This document shows positions 8,690 through 17,153 of a stretch of 64,000 bases of DNA, one piece after another. Within the stretch, counting starts at the first letter, position 1, and every line of letters starts with the position of its first letter. Below the pieces are notes generated by a model. That model saw nothing but the letters and a program-made list of their open reading frames with translations, had not been told where the DNA came from and searched no databases. Source of the stretch: Siminovitchia thermophila (lineage in GTDB: Bacteria > Bacillota > Bacilli > Bacillales > Bacillaceae_C). The stretch is from contig NZ_JAFBFH010000003.1 in assembly GCF_016909185.1 (NCBI RefSeq), forward strand, positions 124,001 through 188,000, in the 5' to 3' direction. The translations under genes were made by a program, and so were the position numbers.

Positions 8690-9895
8690 TTAAATGACCT
8701 GTTTATAAACTGGCAGCCCGTTTTCGATTGGAATCATCATTTCTCCTTGTATTAGTGGTTCCACATATCGAATAAATTCATCGGTCATGATATTATTTTT
8801 CTTGTCATACCATTCAACTGGAAAATATTTCTCCTTACCCGCAACTTCTTTCAATAGTTTTGGACGGTACATCATTTTATAGTCGGTATCTTGATGATTT
8901 GCCCGTTCCATGGCTATCATGACCCCTGAATAGCCTTTCAGTGCGTATTTCCATGATTCTCTACCTATTTCATATGCTTCATCTACATCCGTCTTGGACG
9001 CTAATAAAATACTGCTTCTTTGCAAAATGCTTGTTTCGATTGCCCTTGTTCGTATTCCTGTTTTCGCTTCTATGATCTCCTTTAAATAAGTAGATACCCC
9101 GCCTAACTTGGGCCGATTTAATGTGTCATACTCCAATTCATCATGGTTTATATACTGCCCCGCACTATTTTTAAGTCCTTCAGCTGTAATTAAAAAGGTA
9201 TTTCTTTTATTTTCATGGGCGTTAACAACTTTTTCGATACAACTCGTTAAACAAAAAGGGACTTCAGGTATATAAATGAGTGTTTGGCTGTCTTCTCTAT
9301 CTGAGACCGTTAATGAACACGCTGCTGCCAACCATCCCGTATGTCTGCCCATCGTTTCTATGATGGTAAGTTGATTTGTTTCCGGATAACTTGCAACGTC
9401 CATCTTCATATCTAGTATAGAAGTGGCTAAAAACTTTGCGGCACTTCCATAACCCGGACTATGATCTGTTCCCAGTAAGTCATTATCAATTGATTTTGGA
9501 ATTCCGATAACAGCCAAGTCATACTTCATTATAGCGGCTGTATCATGAATCATTTTCGCTACTTGCATGGAGCCGTTTCCACCAATATAAAAAAGAAAAT
9601 GGATACTGTGCTTTTTTAAGTTTTTAATGATGACTTCCACTTCGTCAAAAGTTAATTTATATCGGCAAGTCCCTAATGCAGCCCCGGGAGTCCAGCGAAG
9701 CCGGATGCGGTCGCGTACAGATAAGTTGCCCAGTTCAATGAATGACTCGTTTATTAAACCCAAGATTCCTCCGACTGAACCATAAATTTCCCCTTGAAAG
9801 CCGGAATACTTCATTTCATCAATAATTCCAATCACCGAATTATTAATGACTGCTGTTGGTCCGCCTGATTGAACAATGATACCGTTGCTTTTCAT
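8690..9895 (-). CDS. 6-phosphofructokinase family protein (phosphoryl donor unclear)
   Basis: This 401-residue member of the PfkA superfamily is longer than the 320-residue bacterial ATP enzyme and resembles the PPi-PFK/group III branch. Motifs are GGNGSM, where classical enzymes have GGDGS, PKSIDND with the Lys found in PPi-dependent enzymes, and ETMGRHTGWLA. A Gly at the position that distinguishes ATP from PPi enzymes combined with that Lys makes the donor ambiguous. The ATG at 9895 has TGGAGGG eight bases upstream; an earlier in-frame start at 9940 would run through the operator at 9923. It lies just downstream of the lacI-type gene. It may phosphorylate fructose 6-phosphate or sedoheptulose 7-phosphate; the latter is an inference from the transketolase and aldolase nearby. 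Confidence 0.8.
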   Translation of the reverse strand: MKSNGIIVQSGGPTAVINNSVIGIIDEMKYSGFQGEIYGSVGGILGLINESFIELGNLSVRDRIRLRWTPGAALGTCRYKLTFDEVEVIIKNLKKHSIHFLFYIGGNGSMQVAKMIHDTAAIMKYDLAVIGIPKSIDNDLLGTDHSPGYGSAAKFLATSILDMKMDVASYPETNQLTIIETMGRHTGWLAAACSLTVSDREDSQTLIYIPEVPFCLTSCIEKVVNAHENKRNTFLITAEGLKNSAGQYINHDELEYDTLNRPKLGGVSTYLKEIIEAKTGIRTRAIETSILQRSSILLASKTDVDEAYEIGRESWKYALKGYSGVMIAMERANHQDTDYKMMYRPKLLKEVAGKEKYFPVEWYDKKNNIMTDEFIRYVEPLIQGEMMIPIENGLPVYKQVI

Positions 9896-9922
9896 TCCTT
9901 TCGCCCTCCACATAACAGATAG

Positions 9923-9936
9923 GTTAAGCGCTTTAT
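9923..9936. promoter_or_regulatory. LacI-type operator upstream of the phosphofructokinase gene
   Basis: GTTAAGCGCTTTAT shares 13 of 14 bases with the dyad at 3454. It lies between the repressor stop codon and the ribosome binding site of the kinase gene, a fitting place to block its transcription. Confidence 0.6.
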
Positions 9937-9959
9937 TCATTTATTTTTAAAAAAAATCT

Positions 9960-10973
9960 TTATGTTATTTTTTTGGTTGATTTACGTAAGACTAATGAAG
10001 GTAAAAGTGTTACCCGGCTTTTGGCGTCCTTTTCCTCATTAATGATTGAAACCATTAAATCCATTACTTCTTTTCCCATGTTTTGAATTGGCTGGGCAAT
10101 TGTTGTCAAAGGCGGCTCTATGATACTTACAATTGAAGTATTGTCAAAACCGACTACAGATAAATCTTGCGGTATATCCAACCCCAGCTCTTTGGCCATT
10201 TGAATCACTCCGGCTGCCAGTAAATCGTTACAAGCAAAGATGGCTGTTGGCCTATTGTCACTATGAATGTATTTGGCGGCCATGTTCCTCCCTGCCTTAA
10301 TATGATCTACTTCATTTACAAATTGGAAGTTCGGATTTAGTGTTAAGTGATTCTCTGCTAAAACATGATGAAAGCCCCGCAATCTTTCCCGATTGCTCCA
10401 AAGATCCCTGGCGATCACCCCGATATTTTTGTGGCCCAAATCTACTAAATGTTTTGCCGCCAAATATCCTCCCGTAAAATCATCTAAAGCAACGGCATTG
10501 ACGGAAAACATCGGGAAGTCACGAGCAACAATGACTACCGGTATCTCTTCGCTTATTAACTCCTGAACTTTATCAAGCTTTTCAAAACCGGACGCCAATA
10601 TAAAGCCATCCACTCTTTTTTGCTTCAATAATGAAAGATATCTGTTTTCCTTCGCATTGTTATAGTCGGTATTACAAATTACCAAATGATAATCCAGTTC
10701 ATTGCCCCGATCTTCAATACTCCTGGCTAATTCAGAGAAAAATGGATTCGCCAGGTCTGGAATCAGTAAGCCGATTGTTTTTGTCTGTTTTCCCATCAAT
10801 GCTGAAGCCAACATATTGGGTTGATAATTTAGCTCTTTCATAATCTGTTTTACTTTTTTTCTCGTTTTTTCACTTATTCTTCCGGAATTGTTTAGTACTT
10901 TTGAAACGGTTGCAATGGATACATTAGCCTCCTTTGCAACATCATAAATTGTTACCTTCACATTTCTCACCAT
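9960..10973 (-). CDS. LacI/GalR family transcriptional regulator of the sugar cluster
   Basis: This 337-residue regulator has an N-terminal helix-turn-helix (about 7-27; IYDVAKEANVSIATVSKVLN), the hinge helix with LASALMGKQT near 56-65, and a periplasmic-binding-protein-like sugar sensor from about 66 to 330. It is transcribed ahead of the phosphofructokinase gene in the same direction. Four dyads of the GTTAAGCGCTTTAC type within the cluster, one of them upstream of this gene, suggest that it represses the cluster and itself until an inducing sugar or sugar phosphate binds. The closest well-known relatives are CcpA/DegA-like repressors. The start is ATG with only a weak ribosome binding site. 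Confidence 0.85.
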   Translation of the reverse strand: MVRNVKVTIYDVAKEANVSIATVSKVLNNSGRISEKTRKKVKQIMKELNYQPNMLASALMGKQTKTIGLLIPDLANPFFSELARSIEDRGNELDYHLVICNTDYNNAKENRYLSLLKQKRVDGFILASGFEKLDKVQELISEEIPVVIVARDFPMFSVNAVALDDFTGGYLAAKHLVDLGHKNIGVIARDLWSNRERLRGFHHVLAENHLTLNPNFQFVNEVDHIKAGRNMAAKYIHSDNRPTAIFACNDLLAAGVIQMAKELGLDIPQDLSVVGFDNTSIVSIIEPPLTTIAQPIQNMGKEVMDLMVSIINEEKDAKSRVTLLPSLVLRKSTKKIT

Positions 10974-11115
10974 CTGATTCCAAAGTATTATGCATATGAT
11001 AAGATCTTAGGAATTTTTTTCGCATTATAAAAATATTTAGATAGATGATGATCAAATGAACCCGATAATGTATATCGAAGATTTTCACCATCATGCTAAT
11101 TTACTATAGTTTTTA

Positions 11116-11129
11116 GTAAAGCGCTTACC
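11116..11129. promoter_or_regulatory. LacI-type operator upstream of the regulator gene
   Basis: GTAAAGCGCTTACC carries the AAGCGCTT core of the other three dyads. It lies 143 bases upstream of the regulator start and would allow autoregulation. Confidence 0.55.
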
Positions 11130-11189
11130 TTATAACGGAATTATATATGAATATTTTTAGAAGTGCAACCTTTTTTTAATGAAATTTAA

Positions 11190-11333
11190 TTCGAAAATTT
11201 TTTCAAACAGGAAGAGTATGAGCTACTTCAAAAAGCCATTTTAAAACTCTGGCGCTCTTATCGACGGAATTACGGTGAAGAGAAATATTTGGCCGATCCG
11301 CAGGCCGCCACACGAAGCATTAAGGGAAATTAG
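11190..11333 (+). pseudogene. Orphan coding-like fragment of about 47 codons
   Basis: Directly after a TAA stop, the plus strand reads as an amphipathic, protein-like peptide (LLQKAILKLWRSYRRNYGEE in its middle) ending in TAG. It has no ATG, GTG or TTG start and no ribosome binding site. It may be the remains of a small Bacillus gene cut off at its 5' end. No family is recognised. It lies in the otherwise empty 570-base gap between the lacI-type gene and yqjQ. Confidence 0.3.
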
Positions 11334-11544
11334 ACGGGAGACTATTTTCCCAAGATCAGTCAATGAATGTGAAAATTACCAATTGACGAGATACAAAAAT
11401 GTTGAATGAGTCCTCCATATAGGAAACGGTTGCGGCCCGACTGAAATGGCCCGTCAACCGTCTCGGGAACCTTTCATTTACGCTCTATGGCCGCCTCCCA
11501 AGGCCTTTCATTTTTAGAATAAGAATAGCCCTTATTGCATGAGT

Positions 11545-12342
11545 TTATTTTTTAAAAAAAGCTTTCTTTCCGAGACGCTCAACAAGACCCGGAAACAAAG
11601 TATAAGCAAGGCTTCCGGCGTTCATCCAGCCGGGCATATTAATTTCCCTTCTCCTCGTCATCATGGCGGCAACAATTTTTTGTGCCACTTTATCTGTTGA
11701 AAGAATAAAGCGCCCCACATTTTCCACATAGGAGCCGCCCGGATCGGCAATGTCAAAAAAGTTGGTGGCCATCGGCCCCGGGTTGACAGCAGTAACGAAG
11801 ACGCCAAAATCAGCAAGCTCCATCCGCAAGCTGTTTGTATAGCCAAGCACTGCATGCTTTGTTGCCGAATAAACACTTGATTTCGGGGTTGCCAGTTTTC
11901 CTGCCTGGGAAGCTATATTGATAATATGTCCGGACCTTCTCTCCTTCATTACTGGGATCACTTCTGTTGTGCAGGCAATCAGGCCAACGACGTTGACGGA
12001 AAACATCCCTTGCAGATCAGCCAGCGACACTTCCCCAGCCTCGGCAAAAACGCCATAGCCGGCATTATTGACAAGTATATCGATCCCCCCGGTTTCTTGC
12101 AAAATCTCTTGAAACACAGATGGAATTTCTTCCTGCCGGGAAAGATCACACACAATGGGCAAGCAATCGACATGTTGACCATCACCAATTTGCCGGGCAA
12201 CCTGGGCAAGTTTTTCTTGATTGCGGGCAAGCAGCACCGGGCGAGCACCACTTGCCGCACATAGATGGGCTATTTTTTCACCAAGACCGCCAGATGCACC
12301 GGTGATGACGACTGTTTTGCCTTTTAGCCGCTCATTCATCAT
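11545..12342 (-). CDS. yqjQ: Short-chain dehydrogenase/reductase, YqjQ-like
   Basis: This classical short-chain dehydrogenase of 265 residues has the cofactor motif TGASGGLG (about 14-21), NNAG near 91, catalytic Ser in the INIAS segment, and YSATK (Tyr and Lys of the active site near 160). The C-terminus is basic. Family members reduce carbonyl groups with NAD(P)H; the substrate is unknown. Gene order next to yqjP and proI matches B. subtilis yqjQ. The ATG follows AGGGGGG. It is transcribed together with yqjP, starting 21 bases after the yqjP stop. Confidence 0.82.
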   Translation of the reverse strand: MMNERLKGKTVVITGASGGLGEKIAHLCAASGARPVLLARNQEKLAQVARQIGDGQHVDCLPIVCDLSRQEEIPSVFQEILQETGGIDILVNNAGYGVFAEAGEVSLADLQGMFSVNVVGLIACTTEVIPVMKERRSGHIINIASQAGKLATPKSSVYSATKHAVLGYTNSLRMELADFGVFVTAVNPGPMATNFFDIADPGGSYVENVGRFILSTDKVAQKIVAAMMTRRREINMPGWMNAGSLAYTLFPGLVERLGKKAFFKK

Positions 12343-12363
12343 CTGCCCCCCTTTTTAAGTTCC

Positions 12364-13323
12364 TCAATGCGCCGAAAAATAAGCGACGCCATGCTCATCA
12401 ACATGTTTGTTGATTGCATCAATCGATAATAAATAATCAAGCTGTGCCGTCGTCTCTGATAAAGTCAGACCAAGCTCTTTTTCGTACACTTCGGGAAAAA
12501 GCAATTTCGTCAACTGAAATGTGGTCATTGGTTTTTTCTCGAGTAGCCCCGCCACTTGCAGCGCCCGTTCATGTTGTCTAAGCAGGCGCCGTTCAATCAG
12601 CTCATGTAACTTTCTCACTTCCGGTCCATGACCCGTATAGGCGATTCGAATGTCAAACGCTAATAGTTTTCGAAGCGAATCGTTATATTGCAGTTGCGGC
12701 TTCGGTCTGTTGGCGGTAGAAACGAGCGGCGGCTCCAAAAGCGGATTGGAAGTAATTGTTGCCAACACATGATCTCCGGCCAAAAGGGTACCGTCTTTCT
12801 CCCGATAAAAAACAAGATGGCTTTGCGCATGGCCAGGTGTTTCCAGCACAAGCCAGTTTTCAAATCCGGGGATAACATCTCCTTCTTCAATCTCATATGT
12901 AAGAGGTCTCTCACATGAAAAACGCAGGGCTGACTTCATCATAGCCAATAAATGATCAAAATCCCCTTCAACGGCAAATTCCACAAATAACCGCTTATAA
13001 AAATCATCATGGACAGAAAAAAAGTCTTGATCTTTCTCAATCCAAGGACGAACATAGCGATGGCCATAAACTGGAATATCCTTTGGAAGCCACTCCAGCA
13101 ATCCAACATGGTCTGGATGATGATGTGTTAATACAATTTGGTCAATGTCCCCAGGTCTAATGCCTATTTCATTCAACTGAAATAAAAAAGCATCCCAAGC
13201 TTTTTCCGTTTTCACCCCTCCATCGATCAGGGTCAGAGCATCTTCCTTTACAAGATAAAGATTGACATCCCCAACGGCAAAGGGCGTCGGCAGTACGAAC
13301 TTTATAATTTCTCCGTGTTTCAT
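12364..13323 (-). CDS. yqjP: Metallo-beta-lactamase fold hydrolase, YqjP-like
   Basis: This 319-residue protein has the HHHPDH metal-binding motif (about residues 65-70) and later His residues (ETPGHAQSHL, and GDH further on) of the metallo-beta-lactamase superfamily. The C-terminal part from about 235 forms a helical, winged-helix-like extension found in this subgroup. Such proteins hydrolyse thioesters or similar bonds; the real substrate of YqjP is not known. The ATG at 13323 with GAGGG seven bases upstream was chosen over a longer reading frame that starts at 13401 and lacks such a site. Confidence 0.8.
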   Translation of the reverse strand: MKHGEIIKFVLPTPFAVGDVNLYLVKEDALTLIDGGVKTEKAWDAFLFQLNEIGIRPGDIDQIVLTHHHPDHVGLLEWLPKDIPVYGHRYVRPWIEKDQDFFSVHDDFYKRLFVEFAVEGDFDHLLAMMKSALRFSCERPLTYEIEEGDVIPGFENWLVLETPGHAQSHLVFYREKDGTLLAGDHVLATITSNPLLEPPLVSTANRPKPQLQYNDSLRKLLAFDIRIAYTGHGPEVRKLHELIERRLLRQHERALQVAGLLEKKPMTTFQLTKLLFPEVYEKELGLTLSETTAQLDYLLSIDAINKHVDEHGVAYFSAH

Positions 13324-13440
13324 CACAAATCCCTCGACTTTATTTTTTGATAAATGGGATACAACTATAAATAAACAAGTATAGTGTAGCGATTTTTTCA
13401 TGTAAAGTCATGTGATTTGAACATTTTTGAAAAAGATCAC

Positions 13441-13470
13441 TTGACAACGGCCGGAGCTGTACAGCATAAT
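13441..13470 (+). promoter_or_regulatory. Promoter of the proI leader
   Basis: TTGACA at 13441-13446 and CATAAT at 13465-13470 with an 18-base spacer form a sigma-A promoter directly upstream of the T-box leader. Confidence 0.7.
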
Positions 13471-13477
13471 CATATAT

Positions 13478-13710
13478 AAAATGGCGATGACCGGGATTAG
13501 TAAGCAAGCAAATGATGCAAGAGATTGGAGTCCACCGGCTGAAAGACTCCATCATCCGCTTTCTTGTTGAACCTGCCCAGCGAGCTGTCAGCAAAACTGA
13601 CCGTCCCCCTGCGTTACAGGGTTTGAGATAGTTGCTTTATGCAACTAATTAAAGGTGGTACCGCGGAAGTCAACCCTTTCGTCCTTTTACGGATGAAGGG
13701 GTTTTTTGTT
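13478..13710 (+). promoter_or_regulatory. T-box leader of proI (probably proline tRNA-sensing)
   Basis: The leader contains the T-box sequence AAAGGTGGTACCGCGG at 13651-13666, which pairs with the acceptor end of an uncharged tRNA, followed by the terminator at 13672-13707. In the upstream stem I region, GAACCTG near 13568 puts a CCT (proline) codon after GAA, the usual position of the specifier. This fits the proline biosynthesis gene behind it. When proline tRNA is uncharged, the antiterminator should form and proI be transcribed. The T-box class is certain; the specifier assignment is an inference. Confidence 0.9.
13672..13707 (+). terminator. T-box terminator hairpin
   Basis: Arms AACCCTTTCGTCC (13672-13684) and GGATGAAGGGGTT (13691-13703) are followed by TTTTTT. 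The 5' arm is close to the T-box bulge, so terminator and antiterminator exclude each other. Confidence 0.85.
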
Positions 13711-13735
13711 TACTCAATGTGTGGAGGGATAACAA

Positions 13736-14563
13736 ATGAACATTTCATTTATCGGTGCCGGCTCCATGGCGGAAGCGATCATTGCCGGTCTTATTGAAAA
13801 AAATATAGCTGAACGAAAAAACATTTTAGTCACAAACCGGGAAGACCAAACCAAATTGGCTGATTTGAAAAAAAAGTACGGAATTCAACCGACATATCAG
13901 ATGGAAGAGTTAATGGAAGATACCGATATGGTCATTTTTGCGGTAAAACCGAAAGATGCCGCAGCCGCCCTGAAAAAAATCAAGCCGTATCTAAAAGAGG
14001 ACACATTGTTCGTCTCTGTCATGGCTGGCATCTCACTTTCCTATATGGAAAATCGCCTGAATGTGCAACAGCCAATTGCGCGGGCAATGCCAAACACTTC
14101 CGCCAGTGTTGGAAAGTCGGCGACGGCCATTGCGTTTAATGACTCGGTATCCAAACATCAAAAACAGCTTGCAACAACTGTTTTTTCTTCCATCGGAGTG
14201 ACAACGGTCATAGAAGAAAATAAGCTGGATGCTATCACCGCCCTTTCCGGAAGTGGCCCTGCCTACATTTACTATGTTGTGGAGGCAATGGAGAGATCGG
14301 CTGCGGAAATCGGGCTTGATGCGGACACAGCGAAAAAAATGATCCTGCAAACACTCGTCGGTGCGGCGGAAATGCTCCTTACCTCCGGAAAAGAAGCAGC
14401 GGAACTTAGACGGGATGTCACAAGCCCGGGCGGAACTACAGAGGCGGGGATCGAAGTGTTGCAAAAAGAAAATGTGCAGACTGCTTTTATGAAATGCGTG
14501 AAAGCTGCAATGGAGCAATCAAAAAAATTAGGCGGCATGCATGAATCCAAACAGATTGTTTAA
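13736..14563 (+). CDS. proI: Pyrroline-5-carboxylate reductase
   Basis: This 275-residue cytoplasmic enzyme reduces 1-pyrroline-5-carboxylate to proline with NAD(P)H, the last step of proline synthesis. The dinucleotide motif GAGSMAEA is at 6-13, and the C-terminal family signature (RRDVTSPGGTTEAGI) at about 227-241. The length is that of bacterial ProC/ProI. The ATG follows GTGGAGGGAT. The T-box leader and the position next to yqjP point to the B. subtilis ProI paralogue, used for anabolic proline synthesis, rather than the osmotic-stress ProH. Confidence 0.93.
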   Translation: MNISFIGAGSMAEAIIAGLIEKNIAERKNILVTNREDQTKLADLKKKYGIQPTYQMEELMEDTDMVIFAVKPKDAAAALKKIKPYLKEDTLFVSVMAGISLSYMENRLNVQQPIARAMPNTSASVGKSATAIAFNDSVSKHQKQLATTVFSSIGVTTVIEENKLDAITALSGSGPAYIYYVVEAMERSAAEIGLDADTAKKMILQTLVGAAEMLLTSGKEAAELRRDVTSPGGTTEAGIEVLQKENVQTAFMKCVKAAMEQSKKLGGMHESKQIV

Positions 14564-14581
14564 GCTCCTTCATCATCGTTT

Positions 14582-14589
14582 GCTATAAT
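14582..14589 (+). promoter_or_regulatory. Possible extended -10 promoter of yqjM
   Basis: TGCTATAAT is a perfect -10 box with a TG extension, located 42 bases before the yqjM start. No good -35 box is present, which extended -10 promoters can tolerate. Confidence 0.4.
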
Positions 14590-14630
14590 GGAAAGTGGCT
14601 GATGATAAGTGATGAAAGGGGTTTACCTGA

Positions 14631-15647
14631 ATGACGATAAAATTGTTTGAACCGCTTGAGATAAAAAACATCACATTGAAAAACCGGATTGTCATGTCAC
14701 CGATGTGCATGTATTCATGCCATCTTGAGGACGGAAAAGTCGAAGACTGGCACCTTGTCCATTATACAAGCCGGGCCGTCGGGCAAGCCGGATTGATTAT
14801 GGTGGAAGCTACTGCTGTCTCTCCGGAAGGAAGGATCAGCCCCCGAGATCTGGGGATTTGGGACGATAGTCATATCGAAGGATTGAAGAAACTCGTCAAA
14901 ATGGTAAAGGCACAAGGCGCAAGCATTGGCATTCAACTTGCACATGCCGGCAGGAAAGCCATGCTGGAAGGAGAAATTCTCGCACCTTCCGCCATTGCTT
15001 ACAAAGAAGGGATGAAAACGCCCAAAGAAATGGATGGCGAAGATATTCATTCGATCATTTCCGCATTTGGAAAAGCGGCGGAACGTGCAAAAGAAGCGGG
15101 ATTTGATGTCATCGAAATACACAGCGCACACGGTTATTTATTAAATGAATTCCTTTCCCCTTTGACAAACAAACGGCTGGATCAATATGGCGGCTCCTTT
15201 GCAAACCGCTATCGCTTTTTAAGTGAAGTCATGGCAACGGTAAAATCAGTTTGGGACGGACCGCTCTTCGTCCGAATTTCCGCATCGGATTATCATCCGG
15301 ATGGGCTTCAAGTTTCAGATTATGTCACAATGGCCAGATGGATGAAAGACGAAGGCGTTGATCTGATTGATTGCAGTTCCGGCGCAGTCGTCCCGGCCAA
15401 AATAAAACCGTTCCCGGGATATCAAGTTGCGTTCGCCGAACAAATTAAGAAGGAAGCGGACATTTTAACCGGGGCCGTCGGTTTGATCACGGCCGGGATT
15501 CAGGCAGAGGAAATATTGCAAAACGGTAGAGCCGATCTCGTTTTTTTAGGACGCGTCCTGCTGCGCGATCCATATTGGCCCCGGACGGCCGCTCGTGAAC
15601 TGGGTTATGATCTTTCACCACCCACCCCATATGAGCGCGGATGGTAA
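14631..15647 (+). CDS. namA: NADPH dehydrogenase, old yellow enzyme family (YqjM)
   Basis: This FMN-containing ene-reductase of 338 residues matches B. subtilis YqjM (NamA) in length and landmarks. Cys26 and Tyr28 in MCMYSC tune the flavin and bind substrate, HSAHGYL carries the paired His residues near 164-167, and the [16 protein letters not shown] segment follows. It reduces activated double bonds of enals, enones, quinones and nitro compounds with NADPH and is linked to oxidative or xenobiotic stress. The ATG start follows GAAAGGGG. Its stop lies six bases from the convergent rnz stop. Confidence 0.92.
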   Translation: MTIKLFEPLEIKNITLKNRIVMSPMCMYSCHLEDGKVEDWHLVHYTSRAVGQAGLIMVEATAVSPEGRISPRDLGIWDDSHIEGLKKLVKMVKAQGASIGIQLAHAGRKAMLEGEILAPSAIAYKEGMKTPKEMDGEDIHSIISAFGKAAERAKEAGFDVIEIHSAHGYLLNEFLSPLTNKRLDQYGGSFANRYRFLSEVMATVKSVWDGPLFVRISASDYHPDGLQVSDYVTMARWMKDEGVDLIDCSSGAVVPAKIKPFPGYQVAFAEQIKKEADILTGAVGLITAGIQAEEILQNGRADLVFLGRVLLRDPYWPRTAARELGYDLSPPTPYERGW

Positions 15648-15652
15648 AATTG

Positions 15653-16588
15653 TCACCGCGTGGTCTTTTGGGTATCAACTTTCACTTTAAAAAAATCAGA
15701 AGCCAATTTCGTATTCGGAAATACGGATTGGGCCTCTTTTTCAAGCTCTTGCCAATCTTCCTTTGAATAGCGTGAGCTAATATGAGTCAGACAGAGTGCT
15801 TCGGCTTTTGCTCTTCGGGCGATTTCCGCCGCCTGAGCGGTTGTCGAGTGGAAATAGTCCCCGGCCATTTGGGCACTGTCCGCAGAAAAGGTCGCTTCAT
15901 GTACAAGCAAGTCGGCATGTTGCGCAAGAATAACCGCATTGTTACATGGCCGTGTATCGCCCAATATGGCGATGACGCGGCCTTTTTGCGGCGGTCCCAC
16001 GTAGTCGCCTCCAGCGATTATTCTGCCGTCTTCAAGCGTTACCGTCTCTCCGTCTTTTAACTTCTTGTAAAGAGGTCCTGGAGGGACTCCTTCCGCCTTG
16101 AGGCGCTCGGCATCAAGCGTTCCCTTTTTGTCTTTTTCAGTAATTCTAAATCCGTAACTTGCTATATTGTGGTCCAACAAAAGCCCCTCCACAGTAAATT
16201 GGTCATCGGAGAAAAGGATTCCTTCTTCCATTTCCACAATAGTAAGAGGGTACTTTAAATGGGTTCCGCTCAGTTGGAGAGCAGCCTCTAAATATGCTTT
16301 GATACCCTTGGGCCCGTACACAGTTAAAGCGGTGGTACCACCTTGAAAGGAACGGCTGCCAAGCAAGCCCGGCAATCCAAAAATATGATCCCCGTGAAGG
16401 TGGGTAATGAATATTTTCTCTATTTTTCTTGGTTTCAATGAAGTATGTAAAATTTGATGCTGGGTCGCTTCCCCGCAGTCAAACAGCCAGATTGCATTTC
16501 TCTCTTCCAACAATAATAAAGCCAGCGATGAAACATTTCTCAATTTCGCCGGCACTCCCGCACCTGTACCGAGAAACAACAGTTCCAT
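15653..16588 (-). CDS. rnz: Ribonuclease Z
   Basis: This tRNase Z of 311 residues removes the 3' trailer from tRNA precursors that lack an encoded CCA. The zinc-binding motif is HLHGDH (63-68), with further ligands in LLDHN and HEATF and a late His in LTHISSRY. An exosite arm is formed around 150-175. The ATG at 16588 behind a GGGGGG tract was chosen; 13 further upstream codons lack a site. It sits between yqjM and a yueI-like gene, the region where B. subtilis has yqjK (rnz). Confidence 0.92.
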   Translation of the reverse strand: MELLFLGTGAGVPAKLRNVSSLALLLLEERNAIWLFDCGEATQHQILHTSLKPRKIEKIFITHLHGDHIFGLPGLLGSRSFQGGTTALTVYGPKGIKAYLEAALQLSGTHLKYPLTIVEMEEGILFSDDQFTVEGLLLDHNIASYGFRITEKDKKGTLDAERLKAEGVPPGPLYKKLKDGETVTLEDGRIIAGGDYVGPPQKGRVIAILGDTRPCNNAVILAQHADLLVHEATFSADSAQMAGDYFHSTTAQAAEIARRAKAEALCLTHISSRYSKEDWQELEKEAQSVFPNTKLASDFFKVKVDTQKTTR

Positions 16589-16700
16589 TGGCTGCCCCCC
16601 CTTTTCATTTTTTCTATAGTTTACCATAAACGAAGCAACAGGCCATACATTGGCACTTGGGGCTCCCTGCCTGAATATATTATCGTGGAGGTGTTGCTCT

Positions 16701-17153
16701 TTGAAACGCGCAACAGTAGAGGACTATTTAGAAAAAGGAATGTATGGCCCGAAAGATACAAAACCGGAAGAAAGAAAGAAATTTCTCGGAACACTCAGGG
16801 AAAGGGTAATCGTCGCCCTCACCAAAAGCCAAGTCATGGAGCCGGGCGTATACCCGGAACTGATACAATGCATGAAAGAACACCCAAGTGCAATTTTACT
16901 ACTAAACGGGGAGCTTAATTATTCTTTTCTCTCTGATTATGTGAAAGCGGCACGCGCACAAAACATCTCCTATTCAATCGTAAGTAACAAAGAGTTCCGC
17001 ACAAATATCGGACTGGTGCTTGCCTATCCATATGCCATCGACAAGGAACATATTTATATTGCCAAAAAATCAAAAGAAGCTCTCAAACAACCAAAAAAGA
17101 AAAAAAGATTTTTCCTTTCTCTCATTAAAAAATGGTTGAGAAGAAGGTCATGA
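16701..17153 (+). CDS. YueI family protein (DUF1694)
   Basis: This 150-residue protein belongs to the YueI/DUF1694 family of Bacilli, whose function is unknown. The family block runs from [13 protein letters not shown] near the N-terminus through [13 protein letters not shown] to the [14 protein letters not shown] segment near 113. After it comes a very basic, lysine-rich tail (about 128-150). Translation probably starts at TTG 16701, seven bases behind GGAGGTG; an upstream frame has no start signal. It converges with polY and overlaps its end by six bases. Confidence 0.75.
   Translation: MKRATVEDYLEKGMYGPKDTKPEERKKFLGTLRERVIVALTKSQVMEPGVYPELIQCMKEHPSAILLLNGELNYSFLSDYVKAARAQNISYSIVSNKEFRTNIGLVLAYPYAIDKEHIYIAKKSKEALKQPKKKKRFFLSLIKKWLRRRS

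Noticed and set aside
9896-9940. Longer start for the phosphofructokinase gene
   Set aside because: It would translate the LacI-type operator and lacks a ribosome binding site, whereas the ATG at 9895 has TGGAGGG at ideal distance.
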